A stretch of 64,000 bases of DNA, taken from positions 62,001-126,000 of the forward strand of contig JASJOG010000433.1 of NCBI GenBank assembly GCA_030142905.1. The letters run 5' to 3'. A model generated the notes under the pieces. The model was not told the DNA's origin. It worked only from the letters and a program-made list of their open reading frames with translations, and did no database searches. This document shows, piece after piece, positions 23,060 through 31,543 of this stretch (position 1 is its first letter; every line of letters begins with the position of its first letter). Origin of the DNA: Heliopora coerulea (taxonomy: Eukaryota; Cnidaria; Anthozoa; Scleralcyonacea; Helioporidae). The position numbers were made by a program, and so were the translations under genes.

Positions 23060-23776
23060 AAGCAACAAACATTGCTATGTTAACAAATTTATTAAAATAA
23101 TATGTTTCTTGCAAAATAACGTAAGAGAACAAGCGTTGAACAGGTAATACATCCCTCAGATAAAACCGTGTAAAGATGTTCTCATTAGACCAATTTGCAG
23201 TTTTAAGCATATGGTCAATTGATATCTCCAAGGAGGCTGCCTTAGACGAGGAGGCAGTACGAAAACTGTGGGCTTTACAGATTGAAACGTCCACTCCAGA
23301 TAAGCTATCGCGCACAAGTGTCCGGGGATATTGGTCGAAAGGAATTAACATAGGACAGAAGCAGCCTGGTTGTTCCAACAGTCTCTCTGGAGGTCTTCGT
23401 ACGCTTTAGATACCCACAAAAGGGTTAAATACACGCATAAGGATTCGCACGTAGGAAACCACGTTTAGAAAACTTCCACTGACTCCTTGTTCGGCTTCGA
23501 TGTCTTAAGAACTGCGGACACAACGAATTTTACTGAGTGTGTCGTGATGGACATGAAGGCTGTATCAAGAGACACCAATGTCTGAGCACGTTGCGGGGAG
23601 ACCAGTGCCAACAATACAGCAAGCTTTAAGGTAAGAGACTTTAATAGCAAGTTGGAGACGGGGTGCAGTGTCTTCAAATATTTCAGCACGGTACCGACGT
23701 TCCAAGTAATAGCATATCGAGGAGCTGGGGGTTTCTCGTGGAACATACCCTTCAAAAGGCGGGTAATAATATACAC
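23060..23776 (-). pseudogene. tyrosine recombinase fragment (DIRS/Crypton-like)
   Basis: Two minus-strand frames. 23776-23465 reads RLLKGMFHEKPPAPRYAITW, then LKSLTLKLAVLLALVSPQRA, which carries the first catalytic Arg in the ALVSxQR block. 23378-23060 continues with QPGCFCPMLIPFDQYPRTL and KAHSFRTASSSKAASLEISI, giving the HxxR motif, then ANWSNENIFTRFYLRDV with the catalytic Tyr. This order of R, HxxR and Y is that of tyrosine recombinases carried by DIRS and Crypton-type elements. The frames are separated by stops near 23.4 kb, the N-terminus is missing, and the fragment ends against a palindrome at 23774. No RT was seen nearby, so I cannot choose between DIRS and Crypton. Confidence 0.7.
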
Positions 23777-23887
23777 TTAATGTCTGGTCGCGAGGGAAAC
23801 AGTCTTGTTTTTCCCGAGAGGTTCGATGTTTCCCGGGACGAAGTCGAAGAAAAACAAAACTGTTTGCCCAGGGACCGACATTAAGTG
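23774..23887. repeat. foldback, about 38 bp arms
   Basis: CACTTAATGTCTGGTCGCGA and onward (23774-23811) is inverted at 23849-23887, ending GACCGACATTAAGTG. It sits exactly at the truncated 5' side of the recombinase fragment. Confidence 0.65.
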
Positions 23888-24014
23888 TTTTGTTATACAG
23901 CGACAGAGACAAGAAAAAGAGAAAACGAGTTAACTCCTACCTCGATAGTTTCTGTAGGTTTTTCGGTGGCGATTCTTCTGCTGAAACCTCCATACGAAAT
24001 ACACACACCGACCA

Positions 24015-24024
24015 AATATATATT

Positions 24025-24080
<56 letters not shown>
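24015..24080. repeat. (TA)n(TG)n microsatellite
   Basis: A TA-rich run, then a long TG dinucleotide run. Confidence 0.9.
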
Positions 24081-24082
<2 letters not shown>

Positions 24083-24274
24083 AGTAAATTTCATCTTACT
24101 AAGTGTAGATGTTTGTATGCTTGGATATATATGATGAAAAGTTTGTTCTCAAGTTTTATCTCAGAAAATTTCTGAGTTCCCCAACGGGAATCGAACCAGT
24201 GTCTCCCGATTGCCGGTACGGTTGTTTTACCAAAGCTTACGAACATCTACACTTAGTAAGATGAAATTTACTCA
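24081..24274 (-). repeat. stem-loop enclosing a tRNA-like module (left arm of second foldback)
   Basis: A perfect 33 bp inverted repeat (24081-24113 with 24242-24274) encloses a minus-strand unit. This is a tRNA 3' part with B box TGGTTCGATTCCCGTTGGGG (24177-24231, minus), then tail CTCAGAAATTTTCTGAGAT and AACTTGAGAACAAACTTTTC. The same unit lies on the plus strand at 25785-25894 with only a few changes. The tRNA 5' quarter is replaced in this arm. Confidence 0.65.
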
Positions 24275-24276
24275 TA

Positions 24277-25640
24277 CAGTCAAACCTGTATTAAGCGGAC
24301 ACCCTCGGGGAACAGGCTAGTGTCCGCTCAATAGAGGTGTCCGCTCAACTGATGTTCTCGTCACCAGGCCCCTCCCCCCGTGAAGAAATGATTGTAACAT
24401 GAAATTCAACAACTGAACCGTGTACGTATATTTACAAACGATTTCAATTTAACATGAATAACAAAATGAAAAGATACTTGGTAAATCTGGTTCCCAAAGA
24501 CCTTAGTTTGTTTATTAGTATATGTAGTAAAGTTAATAAATTATTGTTTGTGTGAAAAAAAATCCTCAATGCGTGACTGTTTTCGTCCTTCAGTTTTTAT
24601 TCCCTGCAACAGGTAAACTACTTTCGACATGGTTAAAGAGAGATCTTCTTTTCCATGATAATGGGAAAATTCTTGTATCATCTCTGCAAACCGGCTTCAA
24701 TCCTTCTGTAGCTGATCTAATGTTCGGTTGCTTCTCTTGGTGGGAATCGTCGTCGTTGTCAGACTTATCACTCTCACTGTCATCCGGATTGTCAGACAAG
24801 CTTGTTTCGAAGAACGCGAATTGGGATTTTCACACAAAATCTCTTCTCTTGCAGTTTCACGCGAGTTCGGATCCGATGGGTCCAAAGGACTTGAACAAAT
24901 CTGAAAATCGCTTTCATCTGCGATGCATTCTTCTGCTGTGACATTAGAGCCAAGCTCTGTAAGCGCTTGCTGCAATGCTAACAAATCTTCACCTTCGAAA
25001 GGATCATCATCTTCAACGGCTTTGTCAGGGTATAGACCTGTGCTTTCAAAGCATTTTGCGATTGTTTCTGCAGAGACTTCATCCCATGCTTGTTTCCCCC
25101 ACTCTGTGTTCATCAAAAGGTTTACTGATTTCACGATCTCACTACCGTTGCGAGAACCATCAATCTTGCTGCAAACAAAACGCAATAGTCTTTTCTTGTA
25201 TTTCACCTTCCAATTGGCGATGATACCACTGTCAAGGGGTTGCGTATTTGCTGTTGTGTTTTTCGGCAAAAACTTCAGGGTGATGTTAGATAGGTGGTCT
25301 TTTAGAGTTGGCGGATGACAAGGGGCATTATCCAGGAACAACAAGATTTTTCTCCCTTTTCGCTTCATACGGTTGTCAAACGTTGTCAGGATTTCAGCCA
25401 TGATGTCGGAATTCATCCAAGCTTTCTAACGCACGTGTAATAATATGTAGTCGAATTAAGAAATAGACTTTGAACCGATTGACAAATATCGTCATTAACA
25501 TAGTGACTAACGTTATGTCTGTAAAGGTTATGAAAAATTAGGAAAATTTTGTCCGTTTAACACAGGTTTTTTGTGTCTTTATTTGCTAATTTAGGCGTCC
25601 GCGTCCGCTTAATAGAGGTGTCCGCTTAATAGAGGTTTCA
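24277..25640 (-). mobile_element. Tigger/pogo-like DNA transposon remnant
   Basis: Begins after a TA dinucleotide with CAGTCAAACCTGTATTAAGC and ends with the inverted match CGCTTAATAGAGGTTTCATT. The ends contain repeated GTGTCCGCT(T/C)AATAGAGG blocks typical of Tigger elements. The minus strand holds the 3' part of the transposase. The size of about 1.36 kb implies an internal deletion. It lies between the two inverted tRNA-like arms. Confidence 0.8.
24697..25416 (-). pseudogene. Tigger-type DDE transposase, C-terminal part
   Basis: A 239-codon frame: KGRKILLFLDNAPCHPPTLK (second catalytic Asp), ITLKFLPKNTTANTQPLDSG (third catalytic Asp), IIANWKVKYKKRLL, then CFESTGLYPDK and an acidic tail. 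The N-terminal HTH DNA-binding part and the region with the first catalytic Asp are absent, so the copy cannot transpose. Similarity to Tigger/JERKY-type transposases is clear from these motifs. The frame stays open to near 24.7 kb, with a slip into a second frame possible at the tail. Confidence 0.8.
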
Positions 25641-25769
25641 TTAATAGGAATTATATGAGATTCAATTCGGGATTTTACATGGTTAAGGGCATGTTCAGCT
25701 TTCAAGTACGAAAGAGGCATATCAATATTACGAACCCGGTCTCTAATTAACATCACACTTGCCGTCTGA

Positions 25770-25894
25770 GACCCCATAGTCTAGTGGTAAAACAACCGTA
25801 CCGGCAATCGGGAGACACGGGTTCGATTCCCGTTGGGGAACTCAGAAATTTTCTGAGATAAAGCTTGAGAACAAACTTTTCATCATATATATAT
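25770..25894 (+). repeat. tRNA-like module with conserved tail (right arm of second foldback)
   Basis: GACCCCATAGTCTAGTGGTA opens a Glu-type tRNA-like sequence. The T arm ACGGG-TTCGATT-CCCGT is perfect. Only five of seven acceptor pairs form, and the anticodon stem is poor, so it is not a working tRNA. The tail CTCAGAAATTTTCTGAGATA and AAGCTTGAGAACAAAC follows. This tail matches that of the different tRNA-like foldback at 15.3 kb in position and core bases (CTCAGA...TTTTCTGAG...AGCTTGA). Confidence 0.65.
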
Positions 25895-25911
25895 GTATAT
25901 GTATATGTATG

Positions 25912-25984
<73 letters not shown>

Positions 25985-25985
25985 A

Positions 25986-26023
<38 letters not shown>
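25885..26023. repeat. (TA)n(TG)n(TA)n microsatellite
   Basis: Long TA tracts flank a TG tract. Confidence 0.9.
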
Positions 26024-26030
<7 letters not shown>

Positions 26031-26186
26031 AAATTTTGCGTAATAGATTTATAAATAAAAAATTTAACAATAAACATGACGTCACCGCAAACTCTTGTGT
26101 CTTTAAAATAACAACAAAAATATTGTCCAACAAAAATTCTATTTAATCTGGTCATAACATGGTTCTATTTCTATCATGTCACTGTA

Positions 26187-26252
26187 TGAAATATATAAAT
26201 AAATAAATAAATAAATAAATATATAAATAAATAAATAAATAAATAAATAAAA
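26187..26252. repeat. (AAAT)n microsatellite
   Basis: About 15 AAAT units with small interruptions. Confidence 0.9.
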
Positions 26253-26345
26253 AACAAATTAAAAAAAGGGGGTTGACGTGCGATAACTAAAATGCAGAAT
26301 GAATTGGAGATGCTTTGAAATCGGTACCAAAAAGCCTTTACCAAT

Positions 26346-26520
26346 TTTATTAATCAGTTTACATGGTATATTTGACGCATAACTACACATAAATGGCTAA
26401 AGGAGAATTTTGAAGCGATAACGATTACAAGAACCATTAAACCTGCACCACATACGACGATATCTTCAAACACTTTAAAACATTTACTTGTATCGAATTT
26501 CTTCATAAAATACGAACAGA
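26346..26520 (-). CDS. possible terminal exon with membrane segment and poly(A) signal
   Basis: The minus strand reads EDIVVCGAGLMVLVIVIASK, a good membrane-spanning stretch, then FSFSHLCVVMRQIYHVN and a stop. AATAAA lies about four bases after the stop (26346-26351 on the plus strand). An acceptor-like GGTGCAG lies inside the segment. If real, this would be a membrane anchor with a very short cytoplasmic tail, suitably placed to end the minus-strand Ig gene at 31-59 kb. Neither the splice site nor the link is proven, and chance is possible in this AT-rich DNA. Confidence 0.25.
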
Positions 26521-27224
26521 TTGTTTGGTGCACCTTAAATGTTGATAAACGAGTTGTACACTGCTGGTCAAAAGCGCCGGTTGGGTGCAACCTGGTCCGG
26601 AGCTGGCTCTCAATTTCGGAATGGGGGGCATTGCCGCACACATAGCCGCGACGTGGACCAAAAATTGAGCTGGGGGTCTGTAGTCGTCTCTGGGGGAGTT
26701 GTTCCCGAGGGGATCCTGGTCGCATTCTGGGGAAATTTTATAAATACGTTCTTCGGTTATTTTAGATCTTCAGACTTCAGAGTTATTAAACGTCTAAAAT
26801 ATAAATCGGGACTGTGTAGTAAACGAAAAACAAAGCAAAATTTCGGCACAAAAGCCACAACATAGGAAGAGTGGAACTGTGGAAGACCATATAAAGCGTC
26901 TCATTTCACAAGTAAGTTTTGGTTGGTAAGATGATTTTGGTGTGAGAGGACTGAAAATTAAAGACTGAACCCCATATTAGCCAGACAAGATGTAATAACT
27001 CAAGGAGTTGCTTACAAAACAATCGTGCAAAATGACATCCGTTTATAAGTAATATTAACTTTTAATTTTTAAAGTACAATAGCAACTGTTGAAATAGTAA
27101 ACATGGATGCCTGAGCAGCTTTTATTGTCAGCTTAAAAGCTATAAATAAACAAAACTACGATAAAAGTAACACAAAACTAATGAAGTCACCATTACTAAG
27201 TGCTGCAAAATCCGCCATGTAACG

Positions 27225-28305
27225 TCACATTTGTAGCGACAATGCTCTTGGTTTTGATTTCCATGCTTTATAAAAATCGTCAAAAGTAATGTCATTCAGC
27301 AGTACTTCCCTTTCGAAGGCTAGATAAGCAAGATTTGCCTCCCTCTCTGTTTTCATTGATCTCCATTGAGGGGCATCAACTCTTGTCAGAGACGAAAAAA
27401 CGCATTCAACTCTCGTTGATGTGAAACCAGAGGTTATAGCCAACTTATACAAGGAAGATAGTACTGGGGCTCCTTTCTGGTGGTTTTACGTGACAATATT
27501 GGCAACCTCGTTCAAATCAATTTTAGGATTTTTGTCGTTTCCATTCTTGGGCCATTCTTTGTCTTTAAAAACACGAGAGAATATTCTGCACTCAGCTTCT
27601 AAATCTTTGGCTGACAATTTTTCTTTTAGATAGAAATCTCTCAGCACTGGAATCGTCTCTGCATAATCAAATAAGGGCCTGAGAGTGTCATAGTCAAGAT
27701 AAACATCTGACGACGGTGATAAGGCGGACATAGCTTCCCACAGTGCGGTGTTTTCCGTGGAAAATCTTCGGATGAATTCTGCATATAGCAAATCCAAGCA
27801 TTCGATTAAAATTTGAATGTTGGGGCGTCTGTTGTTTTCACTTGGGACAATTTCAGTGACTAAAAAAATCATCAAAATGAGAGGGAATTGCGGTGTTTCT
27901 TCTGGGTCTGTGTTGCACGCCGTTGGTTGTTGTGACTCTCACACTTTCCAAGAAATCATCGATCATCTTCCTAACCTTATCGTTCGTGATATTTTCGCAT
28001 TTCAATTTGATATCTTCTTTGACACCGTTGACTACGTCTAATGCTGAGATGAAATTTTCGTCGGAGGATTGTAATAGTTTGACAATAATATCAATGGGTC
28101 TCAACACATTCATTAGCATACAATTAATGAAGACAAATAAATGGTCTTCGCGATCGTCCCTTTGGTTAAGGAGTCCAATTGCCAATGCTTTGTCTTCACT
28201 GGATAACTTCTTGTTTTTCGACGCCACTAAAAGAGCTTGAATCAAATCACCGTAATTTTTGTTTACATGACTTATACTTCCAGTGACCAGACCATCGCGT
28301 TTCAA
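27225..28305 (-). pseudogene. hAT transposase, C-terminal part
   Basis: Three frames in succession: 28305-27853 (ISHVNKNYGDLIQALLVASK, VRVTTTNGVQHRPRRNTAIP), 27875-27486 (EIVPSENNRRPNIQILIECL, LSAKDLEAECRIFSRVFKDK) and 27452-27225. The last is the hAT dimerisation segment: TSTRVECVFSSLTRVDAPQW. Two frameshifts break it. Order and content match the zinc-finger hAT family. Confidence 0.75.
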
Positions 28306-28402
28306 TCAGGCGTTTCAGTGCAGTACCGTCATATGATTCTAACACAGCTGATTTTTTGAAGAAATTGTACAGCGCCGTTGCAGTGCTAAAATATTCCTTT
28401 AC

Positions 28403-29374
28403 TTAGTCAAGATTTTGCATGACGAAAGTCACAACGAGATGAATTTTGAGGAGGAAGCAGTGCACATATAAGATGTACCGATCGCAGAAATCACTAATCA
28501 GCTTTTGCAACCCGTTATAGTCCCCTGACATTACGTTAGCCCCATCGAAAGACTGCGATACAAGACTACCAACTGAAATCTTAAATTCGGCTAAGGTTTC
28601 TTTGATAAAGTTGAAAATACCTTTTGCAGAGCGACCATCGATTCCCTTTACGTTTAGGCAGTGTTCTTTAACTTTCCCATCTGAAGATAAGTAGCGGAAA
28701 ACTATACCTTGAATTTCCTTCCTGTTTTTATCAGTAGTCCCATCTGCCATAATGGTAAACAGTTCCGCTTTGCGTACATCATCAGCAATTTTATTCTTTA
28801 CTAAGGAAGCTAAGGTTTCGATTACTTCATTCTTTATATCATGAGAAGTGTTCTTAGCGTTTTTTTGAAGATTCTTGTGAATTTTTTTCCATTTTTGTTC
28901 CAAAGGGAACAAAAGTTGAGAAAAAGCTCTTAAAAATAAACCATCTCCTGTATCAATATCCGATTCATCTGAACCACGAAACGGGAGGGCATTTGCACAT
29001 AAGAATCTTGACACACTGAAAACAGCAAACAACCACTGCTTATGGTCAGTATTGATTGGCACAAGAGATGCTATGACAGTGCACCCGCGTGAATTTCGCA
29101 TTTTTGCTTCTTCGTAAGTCTCCTTCGCCTTCGTGTGATCGTTCGAAGACTGATGTTGGTCGAATCCTTTTCCCTTCTCCTTGGCGTGTTTCCAGTCACG
29201 ATAACCAGTTTTAGTGAATGTAGTTTCTGTTGGATTTGGTAAAAACATTCGACACGGAAAACAGAAACAAGCATCCAACTCTTGGTTATATTCCAACCAC
29301 TTATATTCACTATACCAGTTAGAATTGAAGCGTCGTAATTTACTTCCAAATCGTGTTCCTGGGTATACCTTCAA
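28403..29374 (-). pseudogene. hAT transposase, zinc finger and catalytic core part
   Basis: A 323-codon frame. It starts with WYSEYKWLEYNQELDACFCF-PCRMF, the Cys pair of a TTF-type finger, followed by WKHAKEKGKGFDQHQSSNDH with its His ligands. Later come FTIMADGTTDKNRKE (catalytic Asp region), FRYLSSDGKVKEHC and LVSQSFDGANVMSGDYNGLQ, the FDGA.VMSG block typical of ZMYM1/DUF4371-type hAT proteins, then YVHCFLLKIHLVV. The frame ends in a stop at about 28.4 kb, and the protein continues in another frame. Confidence 0.8.
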
Positions 29375-29923
29375 GTTTGGTTGATATGGAGCCTCCTTAT
29401 TATCAAAAAAAGAAGGTCTTCTAGATGGGTCGCTTCTCCGCGGTTCCGTTCTTCTTCCTGACCTTGCACACGATTCTCATGATTTGTCAGATGTGGATCC
29501 AAATCTGTTGGACACGGCTCGGTTTCATCAGCTGTCATAACAATCGGCATTTTGCTTCTTGGCTCATTATGCACGTCGATTGTTTGGGAATGCGAAAGTT
29601 CGTTAAGTTCCTCACGTGAATTCAGGTCTACACTCGTATAATTTTCATCAAATTAATCAGAAACCGACATCGACATTCTAGATATGTTCTCTTGACTTTC
29701 CACGGACGAATGTTCTTGCCCATGCGAAACACTTTCATATTCACTGCAGGGCTTCTTTCGCTTTTTCGCAAAGTAATTGAACAATGTGTTCTTCTTCGGC
29801 ATTGTTATATCATCTTTAATATAAAAGAAACTGTTTTTGTTTTCAGACCTGATCATATCAAACTTATTCCATACAAGTGAGAACATTTGCTATCTCTAGC
29901 GCCCAGTCTCGCACGGACAGATT

Positions 29924-30340
29924 TTGTTTACTGCGAATGAGTTTGCATGCTATTTATGGAATTTCAAAATTGCTGACTGTGGTGTAAAACGTGAATCGAA
30001 AGTTCCAGCGCGATATATCGACCAAGTTTCATCAAATTTTGCATCAAAGAAACGAAAACCTTCCAAAAGGGATAATAATCTTTACGACGTGATAGTAACT
30101 GAAGTAGACAAGACAAAGAAGCAAATGAAAATCCACTATGTTAGGTATAGCACCGAGTATGACGAGTGGAGACCTTTCGGCGAAGGAGCAAGTTTTCCCT
30201 TTATTCGCTTTGAGAAACTGAATAAGCCTTCGGCTGTTTCATTTGAAGATAGAACAGAACTATTCCATGACGATAGAACAGAACTATTCTGCTATCATCG
30301 CTTGTATCATCGCGAAAGTCGCTCTGCGCGTTTACCCTAA
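29924..30340 (+). CDS. chromo-barrel/tudor-knot-like domain protein, partial
   Basis: An open frame of about 138 codons with no certain ATG at its start, so it may be an exon. Residues 60-95 read NLYDVIVTEVDKTKKQMKIH-YVRYSTEYDEWRPFG, the small beta-barrel signature (D-x-V-x-V...hxHYxxYxxxYDEW) of MSL3/MRG/MYST-type chromo barrels that bind modified histones or nucleic acid. A 24 bp tandem duplication (GATAGAACAGAACTATTC repeated) follows near 30247-30290 and appears to shift the frame, so the C-terminal part continues better at 30243-30506. The gene is divergent to the hAT relic on the other strand. It could be a host gene fragment or part of a mobile element; I cannot tell. Confidence 0.5.
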   Translation: MFTANEFACYLWNFKIADCGVKRESKVPARYIDQVSSNFASKKRKPSKRDNNLYDVIVTEVDKTKKQMKIHYVRYSTEYDEWRPFGEGASFPFIRFEKLNKPSAVSFEDRTELFHDDRTELFCYHRLYHRESRSARLP

Positions 30341-30506
30341 CTACATGAAAAGTAAGCGAGCACGAAATCACCAGCGCGTAAACTTCCAGCCCCATTTCCC
30401 GAATCAAAACAAAATCAAACCCTCATGTATTATACATCAAATTGCGCCAAATTTATTCCTCTTTTTATATTTTGCGGTAACATCTATTCATGACCATGCG
30501 CTTTAG

Positions 30507-31157
30507 AGTTCTTGGCTCAGATTCCACGGGCGGTCTGTGAATGTGATACAGACGTCTCTTAGCGACAACTCGATCACCCACAAAAAGTGCAAAAAATCCG
30601 AACGAAATATTTTATTGATCACCTTCAAATACAGTGGAATATAAACCTTATATACCGAAATCTTATAAACTGCAGATAACAGAGGTATTGATTAAAACGA
30701 AATACGGGTAAAAGAAGAAAATCCTCGAAAATTAGCCGGTTTTTGACTGATCGGATTTGCGTGACGTGTCACGAAATACACCCTCAGGCAAATGTTAACC
30801 GGAAGTTTGATATACAGTGCTTCCACAGAAAATGCTAGATTTCCTTTTGACTTCCACGATTCTCCTCGACTTTCCTTCAATTTTCCTGCAAATTTCCTAA
30901 TTCTGGAATAATCTGATTCTTACTAAAAAGTGCCGCGGCAATATAACTTCAGTGCGAAATTAAATGAATAAAATTAAAATTTTTTTTTGTTTGTAGGGAG
31001 GGCACGAAATCCATTATATTGTGGTTGGGGGTGCACTGCCCCCCAGGCCCCTCCACAGCTCCGGGCCTGGGTGTAACTAAAGAAAACCCCAGCACACCTG
31101 GATGTTTTACAGACGACAAGGCTATGACGAGCAATGTAACCGATGAACTCATTTTAC
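30507..31157. other. no gene recognised
   Basis: Non-coding. 31005-31075 is GC-richer and contains GGGTGCACTGCCCCCCAGGC, which resembles the ends of hAT-type non-autonomous elements. The rest is unassigned. Confidence 0.35.
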
Positions 31158-31235
31158 CTGTTTCAATTCCGGTTGGAGGGGAAGATGTCGAAGATGTCCC
31201 TGTAGTCACTGGACTTTCCGTACTTGGGGTATTCA
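31158..31235 (-). CDS. Ser/Thr/Pro-rich linker exon of the minus-strand Ig gene
   Basis: A 78 bp symmetric exon with phase compatible with 1-1. Minus strand: acceptor after a T-rich tract ending GGTAG, then NTPSTESPVTTGTSSTSSPP and TGIET, then donor GTAAAA. The Ser/Thr/Pro content suggests an O-glycosylated extracellular stalk. It lies downstream of the Ig exons at 59.0, 50.6 and 42.7 kb on the same strand, which would place it between the Ig domains and the membrane. Linkage is inferred from strand, order and phase only. Confidence 0.5.
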
Positions 31236-31401
31236 CTACCAAAACGTTTATGAAACAAAAAAAATTGAAATTATCAGTTTCTGACAATTTGATTCGGGTT
31301 TAAAAAAAAATGAAAAAAATAGTTCATAGATTTGTTTAATGAAAAATAAAATTCTGCCTTTAGAATTCGGTTATATGGTGTATAACTTGTTGTCCATGGT
31401 A

Positions 31402-31543
31402 AATAGTCTTTTTTTTTTTTTTCAACCAGGTGGACTATTAGTCATTTTTTATAGGTAGTGCTACTCTGGTTTGGTGGCCAGCGAGAGGTACATACAAGTT
31501 GCTTGAAAACATTTCTTAATTAAAGACTAAAATAGAGTCACCA
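31402..31543 (+). repeat. dispersed repeat, copy 1
   Basis: About 140 bp, some 90% or more identical by eye to 59276-59410 on the same strand. Shared text includes GGTAGTGCTACTCTGGTTTG and TACAAGTTGCTTGAAAACAT, both ending AAAATAGAGTCACCA. Confidence 0.85.

Larger units (their letters stand above)
27220..29886 (-). mobile_element. decayed hAT transposon (TTF-zinc-finger/ZMYM1-like type)
   Basis: The minus strand carries successive frames for an N-terminal PIP-like MPKKNTLFNYFAKKRKK (start at 29802), a TTF-type zinc finger, the hAT transposase core and the C-terminal dimerisation region. Frames are broken at about 29.6, 29.37, 28.35 and 27.87 kb. The element ends were not located, so the limits are those of the coding relic. 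It would lie in an intron of the minus-strand Ig gene if that gene extends this far. Confidence 0.75.

Noticed and set aside
24552..24941. 129-codon plus-strand ORF
   Set aside because: Antisense shadow of the Tigger transposase tail.
26539..26865. 108-codon plus-strand ORF in a GC-richer patch
   Set aside because: No recognisable domain. It may be a transposon end, but I could not define one.
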